Assembly: GCF_023746555.1 (NCBI RefSeq)
Contig: NZ_CP098755.1
Span: 508,501 to 572,500 of the forward strand
From: Brevibacillus ruminantium
GTDB taxonomy: Bacteria > Bacillota > Bacilli > Brevibacillales > Brevibacillaceae
Reading direction: 5' to 3'
Length of the DNA: 64,000 nt
The notes beneath the pieces were generated by a model. That model saw only the letters and a list, made by a program, of their open reading frames with translations. It was not told the DNA's origin and made no database searches. Shown piece by piece: positions 8,811 to 17,451 of the stretch. Numbering within the stretch: the stretch's first letter is position 1; every line of letters starts with the position of its first letter. The position numbers and the translations under genes were made by a program.

Positions 8811-8839
8811 ATTATAACGTAGTAAAGGAGGGTTGTAAA
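8811..8839 (-). promoter_or_regulatory. Sigma-A promoter of the antiporter gene
   Basis: Minus-strand TTTACA (8834-8839), 17-nt spacer, perfect TATAAT (8811-8816). Transcription would start near 8804, giving a leader of about 145 nt. Confidence 0.8.
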
Positions 8840-8890
8840 CGCTTTTTTCGTACTTTTTTTGTAGAAAAACATGGATATCCTCCAAAAAAA

Positions 8891-8916
8891 GCCTGACCGC
8901 AGTCATACGGTCAGGC
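8891..8916 (-). terminator. Terminator of the small-protein pair
   Basis: On the minus strand GCCTGACCG, an 8-nt loop, CGGTCAGGC, then seven T. It lies 10 nt after the stop of the 44-residue gene. Confidence 0.85.
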
Positions 8917-8925
8917 GTTCTGTGC

Positions 8926-9060
8926 TTATTTCCAGTACATATAGTCGGACATTTGGGCGAAGACATCTGCAAGAGCATGCAGACCTTCTATCGTCTGATA
9001 CCCGAGCAACGGAAGTGCAACCACATACAACAGTGCTTCACCGATAAATTTCGCTACCAT
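8926..9060 (-). CDS. Small membrane protein, 44 residues
   Basis: Begins MVAKFIGEALLYVVALPLLG and ends MSDYMYWK. One hydrophobic segment (about 8-20) is followed by an amphipathic acidic tail. Start ATG at 9060 is preceded by AAGGAGG at good distance, and a clean terminator follows, so I take it as a real gene. It lies 29 nt after the 97-residue frame on the same strand and may share its transcript. No family recognised. Confidence 0.65.
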   Translation of the reverse strand: MVAKFIGEALLYVVALPLLGYQTIEGLHALADVFAQMSDYMYWK

Positions 9061-9089
9061 TCAAATCGTCCTCCTTATTTTTCGACTGA

Positions 9090-9383
9090 TCACCTAATCA
9101 TCATGCCGGAAAACAGGAGGGGAGACCCTTCGCAATCGCTGTCGACATACAACAGGCATCGCAGGATGTGCTTGCGATACGGCTGCCTTGCCGCCCTTGG
9201 ATACGTCTCGATCAAGCAGCGATTGATGGAGGGTTCGTAAGTATCAATGTTACGCCATCGAAGGGGCAACGACTGCGGACGGTAATATCTCTGCATAAAG
9301 ACCACAGAGGTATAGAAGCCCGCAAACAGGGAAAGCAAGGCGAAGAAATCATCCAGCGACAGGAGAAGAAGAAACTCTTCCAT
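9090..9383 (-). CDS. Possible small membrane protein, 97 residues
   Basis: Starts MEEFLLLLSLDDFFALLSLF, a hydrophobic N-terminal segment of about 28 residues, followed by a basic, Tyr/Arg-rich tail. Support for being real: ATG preceded by GGGGGG at about 8 nt, a promoter-like TTGCCG-17-TACAAT (9439-9467), and an inverted repeat between promoter and start. Against: the C-terminal half has no obvious protein-like pattern and no family is recognised. It may be the first gene of a two-gene unit with the 44-residue protein. Confidence 0.45.
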   Translation of the reverse strand: MEEFLLLLSLDDFFALLSLFAGFYTSVVFMQRYYRPQSLPLRWRNIDTYEPSINRCLIETYPRAARQPYRKHILRCLLYVDSDCEGSPLLFSGMMIR

Positions 9384-9412
9384 GGCGATTTCCCCCCTTT
9401 TTTAGCGCTTGC

Positions 9413-9428
9413 AAGAACCGTGGTTCTT
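9413..9428. promoter_or_regulatory. Inverted repeat, candidate operator
   Basis: AAGAACC-GT-GGTTCTT, a perfect 7-2-7 palindrome. It lies about 10 bp downstream of the -10 of the minus-strand small-protein promoter and about 140 bp upstream of the divergent regulator gene. Confidence 0.5.
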
Positions 9429-9501
9429 GGTATTGCTCATTGTAAATCGGAAAGGGCAATCCGGCAAGAGGAAAAGTTTTTTGATTCTGACTTCCAAACA
9501 T

Positions 9502-9531
9502 TTGACATTGACAAGCATAACGTAATAAAAT
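9502..9531 (+). promoter_or_regulatory. Promoter of winged-helix regulator gene
   Basis: TTGACA (9502-9507), 18-nt spacer, TAAAAT (9526-9531). A second TTGACA overlaps the spacer at 9508-9513. The regulator start codon follows 36 nt later. Confidence 0.6.
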
Positions 9532-9566
9532 GTTTTTACGTGAATGACAAATTTCCTGAGGTGTTT

Positions 9567-10169
9567 ATGGTGAAGCAACAAGTATTGGAATCGTATCTGG
9601 TGGAGTTGCCGGAGCAGGCCATGGCCTTGCTCAATCCGCTGCGTGCGGAAATTCTCGGCCGGTTGACTGAACCAGCCTCCGCTGCAGAACTGGCACGCGA
9701 AATCAATGAAATCCCGCAGCGCGTCAATTATCATTTGAAGGCGCTGGAAAAGGTGGGCTTGGTTCGCCGCGTCGGTACACGTCAGGTACGGAATTTGGTG
9801 GAAGTGCTGTATCAGGCCATCGCTCGCACCTATATTCTGTCAGAGACGCTAAACTGGCCCAAAGAAACGGTGGATCGCATCAAGGATCAGGGCTCTTTGT
9901 CCCACCTGGTAACGGCAGCCGAGCGAATCAAGCGGGACGCACTCGTGCTTCTGGAAAAATCAGATCAGCAGGAGGAGATTCCCAGTGCTACATTGGATGC
10001 GCTGATCCGGTTGGGCAGCAGTGAGCAGCGGAGTGCTTTTGTCCAGGAGTATGTGCAGTTGGTCAACCGGCTCGTGGAGAAATACCAGTCTGCGGACACA
10101 GGAGCAGCCTCGTATCAAGTCGTTTTGGCTTTGTATCCGAAGCCCGTTCAAGGAGGAGAAGAACAATGA
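9567..10169 (+). CDS. Winged-helix (ArsR/HTH_20-type) transcriptional regulator
   Basis: Cytoplasmic DNA-binding protein of about 200 residues. The N-terminal winged helix (about 18-85) has the ArsR-like order LLNPLRAEILGRLTEPASAAELA, then recognition helix PQRVNYHLKALEKVGLV and wing RRVGTRQVR. The rest (about 90-200) is helical with no recognised ligand site. ATG at 9567 is preceded by CTGAGGTG; sequence further upstream in frame holds the promoter. It overlaps the following 74-residue gene by 4 nt (ATGA), so the two are translationally coupled. Target unknown; the partner gene and the divergent small proteins are candidates. Confidence 0.85.
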   Translation: MVKQQVLESYLVELPEQAMALLNPLRAEILGRLTEPASAAELAREINEIPQRVNYHLKALEKVGLVRRVGTRQVRNLVEVLYQAIARTYILSETLNWPKETVDRIKDQGSLSHLVTAAERIKRDALVLLEKSDQQEEIPSATLDALIRLGSSEQRSAFVQEYVQLVNRLVEKYQSADTGAASYQVVLALYPKPVQGGEEQ

Positions 10170-10390
10170 TTGAGAAGCTGCAAAAACAGGCGGTCGTCAT
10201 CTGGGAAAATGATGCTGTCCGCCACAATACAAGACGCGTGGAGCAGGAAGCTACTGTGAGCAGCTGGACAGTGGGTCCTACGGAAAGACCGGCTACTGTC
10301 CGCATCGTCTCGTCAGGCTTTGAGACCAAACAGCAGCGGTCCCCGCAGGCAGCCCCTTCTGCCATGCTGGGTATGAGACTGGCTGCATAA
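10166..10390 (+). CDS. Hypothetical protein coupled to the regulator, 74 residues
   Basis: MIEKLQKQAVVIWENDAVRH, then a polar Ser/Thr/Pro-rich tail ending MLGMRLAA. Reality is supported by the ATGA overlap with the regulator and AAGGAGGAG before the ATG. No membrane segment, no recognised domain. It could be a small partner of the regulator (inference). Confidence 0.65.
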   Translation: MIEKLQKQAVVIWENDAVRHNTRRVEQEATVSSWTVGPTERPATVRIVSSGFETKQQRSPQAAPSAMLGMRLAA

Positions 10391-10436
10391 ACAAGAGCGG
10401 TGAACACCTAACCATCCATTAAAAGGAGGCATACCG

Positions 10437-11018
10437 ATGAATTTGATACCGGTAGTTGTTGAATCAACCAGTTACGGAGAGCGTTCCTATGATATTTACT
10501 CGCGGTTGTTAAAAGACCGCATCATCTTTTTGGGCAGTGCCATTGATGATCAGGTAGCCAATGCAGTCGTGGCCCAGATGCTTTTCCTGACAGCTGAGGA
10601 CCCGGAAAAGGATATTCACTTGTATATCCATTCTCCTGGCGGTTCGATTACCGCAGGCATGGCAATATACGATACCATGCAGTTCATCAAGCCGGATGTC
10701 TCCACGATCTGCATCGGAATGGCCGCTTCGATGGGCTCCTTTTTGCTACTTGCAGGTGCAGCCGGGAAACGGTATGCACTGCCGAATGCCGAGATCATGA
10801 TTCATCAGCCCTGGGGCGGGAGCCAAGGACAGGCCAGCGACATCAAGATTCAGGCTGACCGGATTTTGCGCCAGCGCCACCACTTGTATGAGATTATGGC
10901 CAAACACACGGGACAGCCGCTGGAAAAGATCGAGCGGGATGCAGACAGGGATAATTTCATGGGAGCAGAGGAATCACTGGCTTACGGGATCGTGGATAAG
11001 GTGATTGAGAAGCTGTAG
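10437..11018 (+). CDS. clpP: ATP-dependent Clp protease proteolytic subunit
   Basis: ClpP, serine protease chamber of the Clp system, which degrades misfolded and regulatory proteins fed by ClpC, ClpX or ClpE. At 193 residues it is full length. Catalytic triad Ser98 (GMAASMGS), His123 (MIHQPWGG) and Asp172 are all present. ATG follows AAAAGGAGGC. It stands behind the 74-residue gene (46-nt gap) and has its own terminator. I see no CtsR-type operator in the short upstream gap. Confidence 0.97.
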   Translation: MNLIPVVVESTSYGERSYDIYSRLLKDRIIFLGSAIDDQVANAVVAQMLFLTAEDPEKDIHLYIHSPGGSITAGMAIYDTMQFIKPDVSTICIGMAASMGSFLLLAGAAGKRYALPNAEIMIHQPWGGSQGQASDIKIQADRILRQRHHLYEIMAKHTGQPLEKIERDADRDNFMGAEESLAYGIVDKVIEKL

Positions 11019-11035
11019 CAGGCATAAAGAAAAAA

Positions 11036-11076
11036 GAGGACACAGCCCGGTTTGCATCTTCGGGTTGTGTCCTTTT
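11036..11076 (+). terminator. Terminator after clpP
   Basis: GGACACA-CCCG stem pairs with CGGG-TGTGTCC, followed by TTTTT. Confidence 0.85.
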
Positions 11077-11142
11077 TGCTGGAGGATTTGCGTCATCTGG
11101 CCCGAACCGAAAATGTAGGATACATCTTTGGAATAGAAAAAT

Positions 11143-11186
11143 AGGGCTGCCCCTAGCGTAGAATGCTACGCGTGTAGGGACAGCCT
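11143..11186 (-). terminator. Terminator of the subtilase gene
   Basis: Minus-strand AGGCTGTCCCTA pairs with TAGGGGCAGCCCT around an inner GCGTAGC/CTACGC stem, followed by ATTTTT. Confidence 0.75.
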
Positions 11187-11205
11187 TACGAATTGGTTAC
11201 AGTTC

Positions 11206-14200
11206 TTATCCTTCGGTCAAGCCCTCAGATGCTTCGTCCGCGTCGTTTTCAGCCTCTTCTTTGGCCTCAGCCTTCAGCTTCACGTTTACTTTCACCTGTG
11301 CGGTCTCATCCGGGTTTTCTTTGGATGTCAGCGTGATCCACAGCGTGACGGTCTGTGCACCTTTTTCCGGCAGAGCAACCAGCACACCCTCATTGTCAAT
11401 CAGGTCCGGATGGGAGCTTTCTGTGACAGAGAAGGTCACCAGATCCGATTTCTCGGGCAGCTCCAGCACAGCTTTGCCCACTTCTTCCGTATTGACCACG
11501 TCTGCTTTGAATTGATCCGCGATTTGCTTCAGCTCTTTGGATGTACTCAAAGTGCTGCGGTTGCTCTTCGCTTCGACTTTGAAGGATTTCCAGATTTCAT
11601 AGGTTTCGACGATCTGTTCCCCTCTTGGCAGATCCGGGTCAACGATGTGACCAGCGAGTCGCAGCTTGTAGACGCCCGGCTCCAGCTTCTTCGGAATCAG
11701 AGAGCCGCTCACATAGGTGCCGTCGATGTTGGAGAAGGTGATAGGGCCCGGTGCAAATGGTTCGTAATTGTTGAACAGGGCAGCGAGGGTACCGACGTAT
11801 TCATCGTCCAGGTTCCAAGCTTCCAGCTCGATGACATTGACGCCTTCCGCTTGCAGCAATGCTTCAACGGTGATGGGATCGCCGCCTGGAGAGAGAATCG
11901 TGCTGGAGAGTGTCATGTTATCAAAGCCGAACTGTGTATCTTCCGGCTCGCCAACGTGAATCACGAATGGAAGGTGCAGTTCCGGATCATATCGGTTGCT
12001 GCTTGTCAGGAGCACTTCTCCTTCGTACACACCTTCCTCGGCGCCTTTAGTCGGCTGGACAGTAAGATTGAAGGTTTGGGTTTCTCCCCCTGGAACGGAC
12101 AGGGATGTGGAAGAGAGTTTGACCTTGATGTTATCCGGATCTGGCGTGTCCTTCGGACGATACGGATCGGTTGTCACGGAATCATGCAGCTTGACTTTCG
12201 CAGTATACGTAACAGCTTTGTTGGAGGTATTTTTCACCTGCAGGGTTTGGGAAACCGCTTTGCTGCCGGCTTGCAGCAGGCCAAAGCTGTAGTTGGAGCC
12301 GTAGTAGTCGATGGTTTCCGGCTCGTAGTTTTCGTTCAGAATCGTGAGCTTTTCCACGGTCTGCAGGAGAGCAGGCGTGTTCATGGCGGCGAATCCGTCA
12401 ACACGGCCTGCGCCTTGAGAGTAGACGTCGTAGAGAACGTCATCTTCTTCGTACAGCGGCTTGGATGTGTTGGACAGGGCTGCCTTCACATCAAACGGTG
12501 TCCACTCCGGATGAGCTTGTTTCAACAACAGGGCCAGACCGGCGACATGCGGCGCTGCCATGCTGGTACCGTTGCTGCGGGCATAAGCCTTCTCGTAGCT
12601 GGCGCCATCGATCAGTTTTGCCCAAGCAGGATAGGCCGAGAGAATGGAGACACCCGGAGCGCCTACATCAGGCTTGATGGAGTAATTGTCGCCCAGAACA
12701 GGACCGCGAGAGCTGAAGCTGGCGACCTGATCCCCTTCATCCTGTGTGGATGGATAATTAGCGGAGAAGGTGAGGGTGATGGGTGTCGCCGGGTTGGCGA
12801 GCAGCTCCAGAGCAAGAGCCCGTCCCTCTGTTCCCTTCATGTCGAAGGTTGGAATCGCATCCATCTGGTCGCCCAAAATGGTATCGATATAACCGCCGCG
12901 ATCATCCGGCGCAAGGTCGAGATCCGCTTGTCCATCACCGTCCTTGTCGTTTCCGTTAAAGATGATGGCGGCAACAGCGCCCGCTTTTTTCGCGTTCGCA
13001 ATCTTGTCTGTGAACGCCAGCGTTCCGCGAGACATGAGTGCGATCTTTCCGTTCACATCTACCTTTGCAAAATCCTGCTGGGAGCCCAGGTTGGCATAGA
13101 CAACAGGAAGTGGGTTGGTACCGATGATGTCACGGAAATTATCTTCTTTGATCTGCCAAGCAAAGACATGGAAGTTATAGTTTTGACCCAAAGACGAGGT
13201 GGCGGAACCATCGTAGAGCAAGCTGGGGGAGTTGACGGCTGCGACCGAGATCGGCAGCTTGGCGCCAGCCGGCGAGCCAGCCGTATAGTAAAATCTGCCG
13301 GGCTCGTTATTCGCAGCATTCCCGTTGGCTACGACCGTGATAACACCTGCACGCATCGCGTAATTGACCGCGATCGAATCCGGAGAATCAGCATTCTTTT
13401 CGTTGTCTGCGCCCAGCGACAGGTTGATCACATCCATGCCGTCGCGGACTGCTTTTTCAATCCCGTCGATAACCTGGGCGGAGGTGCCGCCATCTCGTCC
13501 GAGTACGCGATAGGCGTAGAGATCGGCCTCATAGGCAATCCCTTTTACCTGTACGTCGGACTGTTTGTTTTTGGCCCGGCCGACGATTGTGCCTGCGACG
13601 TGCGTGCCGTGGGAGGAGCCTTCGTAGCCGCCTTTGTTGGTCGCGTCATCATCAGGATCGATGGGCGCCTCTTCATAGGGGTCCTTGTCGTTGTCATAGG
13701 AGTCATAGCCGCCTTTATAGGCATCCTTTAAATCAGGGTGCAGATAGTCGACGCCGGTGTCGATGACCCCTACCTTCAGCCCTTTGCCCGTCAGGCCGGC
13801 ATCCCACATGTCCAGCACGCCAATTTGTTTCAGCGGAGCGATGTCGTACTTAAACTCGCGACCGCCGCCCAAACGGTTGATCTCCACATCGGGAATCGAG
13901 TAATGAGTGTTTTCAAAAATCGCCTTTACCTGTGGCAGGCTCGCCAGCTCTTCGATTTCGTTGGCCGGGAGCGTCACTTCCATTCCATTAAACACATGTG
14001 AAAATGTTCGCTCGACTTGCACGTCAATTTTCTTGTTGCGCGCTTCCTTCATAAAGGTGGATTGCTCGCGAGATACCCGGGATTCGGCAGAACGGATGGC
14101 GGTCGAGCGGGAACCGCGCTTGTACGATTGATCCGCAGCTGCAGGCTCCCCCTTCAACTGGACGATGACACTTACTTCTTTGCTTGACTTTGTGTTGAGA

Positions 14201-14379
14201 CGGGGAGAGATTTTGGCGGCAGATGAGCCTGCCTCCGCTGCTGCCTGGGTCACTTTGTTCAGTGAGGAAAGCTCTCGGGCGCTGAATCCCTCCGATGCAA
14301 AAGCGCTGCCAGGAATTGCGCTGAACAGCAAGGCGGCGGTGAGAGATAAGGGTACTAACGATTTCTTTCGCTTTTTCAC
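11206..14379 (-). CDS. Secreted subtilisin-like serine protease (Vpr-like, S8 family with PA domain)
   Basis: Extracellular protease of 1057 residues. Sec signal peptide (1-28, ending SAFAS); inhibitor I9-type propeptide (about 65-160) with VQVERTFSHVFNGMEV; S8 catalytic domain from about 190 with Asp207 (GVIDTGVD), His257 (SSHGTHVAGT) and Ser606 (NGTSMAAPHVAG). A protease-associated (PA) domain is inserted at about 430-535, as in Bacillus Vpr. The C-terminal 400 residues are beta-sandwich-like and end in an acidic tail. No LPxTG or S-layer motif, so it is probably released. GTG start at 14379 behind AGGAGGAG. It likely serves protein scavenging; substrate unknown. Confidence 0.95.
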   Translation of the reverse strand: MKKRKKSLVPLSLTAALLFSAIPGSAFASEGFSARELSSLNKVTQAAAEAGSSAAKISPRLNTKSSKEVSVIVQLKGEPAAADQSYKRGSRSTAIRSAESRVSREQSTFMKEARNKKIDVQVERTFSHVFNGMEVTLPANEIEELASLPQVKAIFENTHYSIPDVEINRLGGGREFKYDIAPLKQIGVLDMWDAGLTGKGLKVGVIDTGVDYLHPDLKDAYKGGYDSYDNDKDPYEEAPIDPDDDATNKGGYEGSSHGTHVAGTIVGRAKNKQSDVQVKGIAYEADLYAYRVLGRDGGTSAQVIDGIEKAVRDGMDVINLSLGADNEKNADSPDSIAVNYAMRAGVITVVANGNAANNEPGRFYYTAGSPAGAKLPISVAAVNSPSLLYDGSATSSLGQNYNFHVFAWQIKEDNFRDIIGTNPLPVVYANLGSQQDFAKVDVNGKIALMSRGTLAFTDKIANAKKAGAVAAIIFNGNDKDGDGQADLDLAPDDRGGYIDTILGDQMDAIPTFDMKGTEGRALALELLANPATPITLTFSANYPSTQDEGDQVASFSSRGPVLGDNYSIKPDVGAPGVSILSAYPAWAKLIDGASYEKAYARSNGTSMAAPHVAGLALLLKQAHPEWTPFDVKAALSNTSKPLYEEDDVLYDVYSQGAGRVDGFAAMNTPALLQTVEKLTILNENYEPETIDYYGSNYSFGLLQAGSKAVSQTLQVKNTSNKAVTYTAKVKLHDSVTTDPYRPKDTPDPDNIKVKLSSTSLSVPGGETQTFNLTVQPTKGAEEGVYEGEVLLTSSNRYDPELHLPFVIHVGEPEDTQFGFDNMTLSSTILSPGGDPITVEALLQAEGVNVIELEAWNLDDEYVGTLAALFNNYEPFAPGPITFSNIDGTYVSGSLIPKKLEPGVYKLRLAGHIVDPDLPRGEQIVETYEIWKSFKVEAKSNRSTLSTSKELKQIADQFKADVVNTEEVGKAVLELPEKSDLVTFSVTESSHPDLIDNEGVLVALPEKGAQTVTLWITLTSKENPDETAQVKVNVKLKAEAKEEAENDADEASEGLTEG

Positions 14380-14489
14380 TTCTTCTCCTCCTGTCTTGTA
14401 AATAAATTCAAAATATTGGTAATCATTCGACTGAAAGTAAGAATTTTCCTCTAGGATAAAAGTAATTTTTTTACTTTTTTTTATCGTTA

Positions 14490-14520
14490 AAAAAACTCCC
14501 TTTCTGGGTCGAAAGGGAGT
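14490..14520 (-). terminator. Terminator of the 551-residue membrane-anchored protein gene
   Basis: Minus-strand ACTCCCTTTC, 6-nt loop, GAAAGGGAGT, then a run of T. Confidence 0.85.
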
Positions 14521-14557
14521 GAGGCAGCTTTTTCGGTGCGAATTCGCCCGCGAATGG

Positions 14558-16213
14558 TTATTCCATCGACGGCATGAATTCCTGGAACAGCTCCATATTT
14601 TTCATCATGAAGGACTGGGCGGCGATGCCTACCTCTTCTTGAATCTCCATCATTTGCTGATCGGTGAGTGTGGTCAGGTTGATCGCATTGTCTGCACCCA
14701 GTGACGGCATGGATACAGCCTTGCCAAATTCCTCCTTGGTTTTGATGCTGAGCCCGATGCTCTTTGGCAAGTCAGGTGTCGATTGGTCAAAATTCAATTT
14801 CACCGTGCTGTCTGTGTCGCGGCCGTTCGCGGCTTTTGTCATCGAGGAGGTAATGTTTCCAGAGAGCGAAACCGTTTCAGGGTCTGTATCCGATTTTGCT
14901 TTCAGCGTGAAATCATACGTGCCCGTCTCTTTGTCGGCTTGCTTCGTCGTTTCAAACTTGGTGGAGAGGTCCAAAAGCACCTCTGGCTGTCCGTCGAACA
15001 GGAGGCTGACGGTACCTGTCGTTTTGTCGTTTTGTTTTGTTGCTTTGTAGCGGAATGTCATCTCGCCTTTTTCGCCATCTTCATCAATCTTCACAGAGTA
15101 GCGCTTGTACGTGTCAGCTCCGTTCGTGTAGCCGGCGCTTGTGTAAAAGCTCGAATCTTCTTTGCCCGCTTCGTCGACAATGACCAGCTTGCGGGAGAGG
15201 ATCTGATGGTTGTTGTCTACCAATACCGTCATTTTCAGTTGATCTTTCGAAGCTTTGGTATCCTTGGTGTCTTTCAGGAAATCGTCAAATACTTTCGTGT
15301 ATTCCTTTTTGAAATCCTCTTTGGACAGTGCTTTGACATCCGGGTATCCGCTGTCGATCAGCAGGGTGGATACATTGTGGTAGCGGGTGTAGAGCAGGTC
15401 GAACAGCTTTTCATCGGCTTTTGCTTTCTCTGCCAACTGTGTGAACAGGACTTTCGCTTCTTCATCGGATAAGGTCACCGTCAGCTCACGGGCGTTCGTC
15501 TGATAGCCATCCTCCGAGAAAGAGGCGTTTTTATTTATGGTCACCTGCGCGTCTTTCAAGCTGTTCACGTACAGCTCAGCGTATGGGGCGAGGGCACTGG
15601 ATACTTCTTCACGATTCATTTTCATCGCTTCGTACAAATCCTTGTTTGTCATCAGGCGTTTCGGCAGATCTTCACCAAATTTTTGTTTGATGGCATCGCG
15701 GTCATTCAGATCGAGATAGCCGTATTTGGGATAAAAGTCCGGCAAACGGAAGCCCATTTTGGTATCGTCCAAGAAATAATCTACGCTTGCCAGCTTGTTA
15801 TCTTTGAGATGGATTTCAAAATTTCCGTAGTGCTGCTTTTTCTGTTCGTCGGACTGGGATTGAACAACGAGTTTGGCTGTTTTCAGCAGATCCAGAACGA
15901 CTTGCGACTCTGGGTCTGGCATGTCTGCATCAATTTGAAACTGGCTCAGTTCCATGGTGGAGTGCACCGGCTGATCCAGGTACGGCTTTACATATGCTTC
16001 GTATTCCTCAAAGGAGCGGGAGAGGTCATCCGCCATTTGTTTCAGATTGTTTGCCTCTGCTTCTAGGTAAATTGCCTTAGGGCTTTTGAACAGATCAAGC
16101 TTGGCATAGGCCGTTCCCAATCCGCCCAGAATCGCGATCCCGGCCACTCCGGCGATGATCCACATCTTTTTGGAGCTCTTGCGTGGCGGGGTCACTTGTG
16201 TACTGGTTTCCAT
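14558..16213 (-). CDS. Membrane-anchored extracytoplasmic protein, function unknown
   Basis: 551 residues: short cytoplasmic tail rich in Lys/Ser (1-17), one membrane helix (about 18-38, MWIIAGVAGIAILGGLGTAYA), then a long polar extracytoplasmic part rich in Lys, Asp and Thr. Lysine-rich helical stretches alternate with beta-like segments such as RYSVKIDEDGEKGEMTFRY, suggesting repeated lipoprotein-like domains. ATG at 16213 follows AGGAGGAAG; the extra upstream frame contains no start with a binding site. I do not recognise a characterised family. It stands alone with its own terminator. Confidence 0.8.
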   Translation of the reverse strand: METSTQVTPPRKSSKKMWIIAGVAGIAILGGLGTAYAKLDLFKSPKAIYLEAEANNLKQMADDLSRSFEEYEAYVKPYLDQPVHSTMELSQFQIDADMPDPESQVVLDLLKTAKLVVQSQSDEQKKQHYGNFEIHLKDNKLASVDYFLDDTKMGFRLPDFYPKYGYLDLNDRDAIKQKFGEDLPKRLMTNKDLYEAMKMNREEVSSALAPYAELYVNSLKDAQVTINKNASFSEDGYQTNARELTVTLSDEEAKVLFTQLAEKAKADEKLFDLLYTRYHNVSTLLIDSGYPDVKALSKEDFKKEYTKVFDDFLKDTKDTKASKDQLKMTVLVDNNHQILSRKLVIVDEAGKEDSSFYTSAGYTNGADTYKRYSVKIDEDGEKGEMTFRYKATKQNDKTTGTVSLLFDGQPEVLLDLSTKFETTKQADKETGTYDFTLKAKSDTDPETVSLSGNITSSMTKAANGRDTDSTVKLNFDQSTPDLPKSIGLSIKTKEEFGKAVSMPSLGADNAINLTTLTDQQMMEIQEEVGIAAQSFMMKNMELFQEFMPSME

Positions 16214-16433
16214 TTTCTTCCTCCTCAATGATTTTCTCTCTGTAGGGCAAAAAAGTCCTTTTTCATACCCGATTTCGTATTGTACCACAAGTGAATAGAA
16301 AAGATGTCGAATTTTGGTAAATTCCTGAAAAAAGAGGAATATGGAACCAGGAAGAAAGGGTGATAACTTCAACCCTTTCGGTTATCCGCGCAAAATGGCA
16401 CAATAGTAGGAGGGGAGAAGGAGGTGCGCCCTT

Positions 16434-17333
16434 TTGGATTTTCGCGTGTTGCAGACTTTTGTGATGGCTGCTACGACAGAGAATTTTCACCAGACGGCGG
16501 AGGCGCTGTTCATTGCGCAGCCGACAGTCAGTCAGCATATACGGCTGCTGGAGAAGGAATTGGGCATTAAGCTCTTTGAACGCGTCGGAAAAAGGGTTCG
16601 ACTGACGCCAGCGGGCAAGCGCTATTTGCCGCATGCCAGAGGAATACTGGAACAATGGCATAACGGGATGGAGGATCTGATGGCGTGGCGGCAAGGGTAC
16701 CGCGAAAAGCTTCACGTGGCTGTCTCGCCGATCATCGCTCGCACCCGCCTGCCCCATTTGCTCCATCGCTACACCAAGCAGTATCCCGACGTGGATGTAT
16801 CCATCAAGCTGGCAGATTCTGTGGAGATCGGCCCTCTTGTCCAAAGCGGTCAGGCAGATATTGGCTTGACGCGGATGATTCCGGGAGAGCTGCAGCTATC
16901 GGTATACAAGCTGTATGAAGACCCGGTGGTGTTTGCCGTGCCGCATAACGGAGGAGACATGGATGCACCCCTTCCGGACTGGGAGCATGAATTGCAGACA
17001 CAACGGCTTTTGACCCATAATCATCCCGTCTACTGGGATGATCTGCTGCTGATGCTGCGGCAGCGCGGTCTGTCACTGCGGACGATGGCCGTTTCACATG
17101 TCGATATTACCAAATGGTTTATTGAGGAGGGGCTGGGTGTCTCTTTTTTGCCCCGTTCCGCGATTAGCCGTGAACTGTTTGAAAACCGTTTTATCGAACT
17201 TCCAACACCGGGCCTGCTGATGCCCAAGGCAGCTTCTTACCTGTTGGTACCGAAAACAGGCATCAGCGAGGCGGCACAAGGATTTACCGACATTTTGGCG
17301 GGCCTGTACGCACCGATGACGCCGATTCATTAG
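16434..17333 (+). CDS. LysR-family regulator (CitR-like position)
   Basis: LysR-type activator/repressor of 299 residues. The N-terminal winged helix (1-60) has the standard MDFRVLQTFVMAATTENFHQTAEALFIAQPTVSQHIRLLEKELG order; a co-inducer-binding periplasmic-binding-like domain follows (about 90-290). TTG start at 16434 behind GGAGGTG. The next gene encodes a CitA-type citrate synthase. In B. subtilis citA is controlled by the LysR protein CitR from a divergent gene; here the two genes point the same way, so the arrangement differs. The CitR role is inferred from the neighbour. Confidence 0.9.
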   Translation: MDFRVLQTFVMAATTENFHQTAEALFIAQPTVSQHIRLLEKELGIKLFERVGKRVRLTPAGKRYLPHARGILEQWHNGMEDLMAWRQGYREKLHVAVSPIIARTRLPHLLHRYTKQYPDVDVSIKLADSVEIGPLVQSGQADIGLTRMIPGELQLSVYKLYEDPVVFAVPHNGGDMDAPLPDWEHELQTQRLLTHNHPVYWDDLLLMLRQRGLSLRTMAVSHVDITKWFIEEGLGVSFLPRSAISRELFENRFIELPTPGLLMPKAASYLLVPKTGISEAAQGFTDILAGLYAPMTPIH

Positions 17334-17451
17334 TGACATGCAGATGATTAATTATAGTTTATGATCAAAAAGTGTCGTTTCTTTTATTTCACCTGTTGAT
17401 TTTTAATCGATATACTATAGGAAGAGATAAGGAATGAAGGAGTGGCGACCA

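Noticed and set aside
11410-13731. Long open frame (773 codons) on the + strand opposite the subtilase gene
   Set aside because: It mirrors the codon pattern of the true gene, has no signal or domain logic, no ribosome-binding site, and the minus-strand frame carries an intact catalytic triad.
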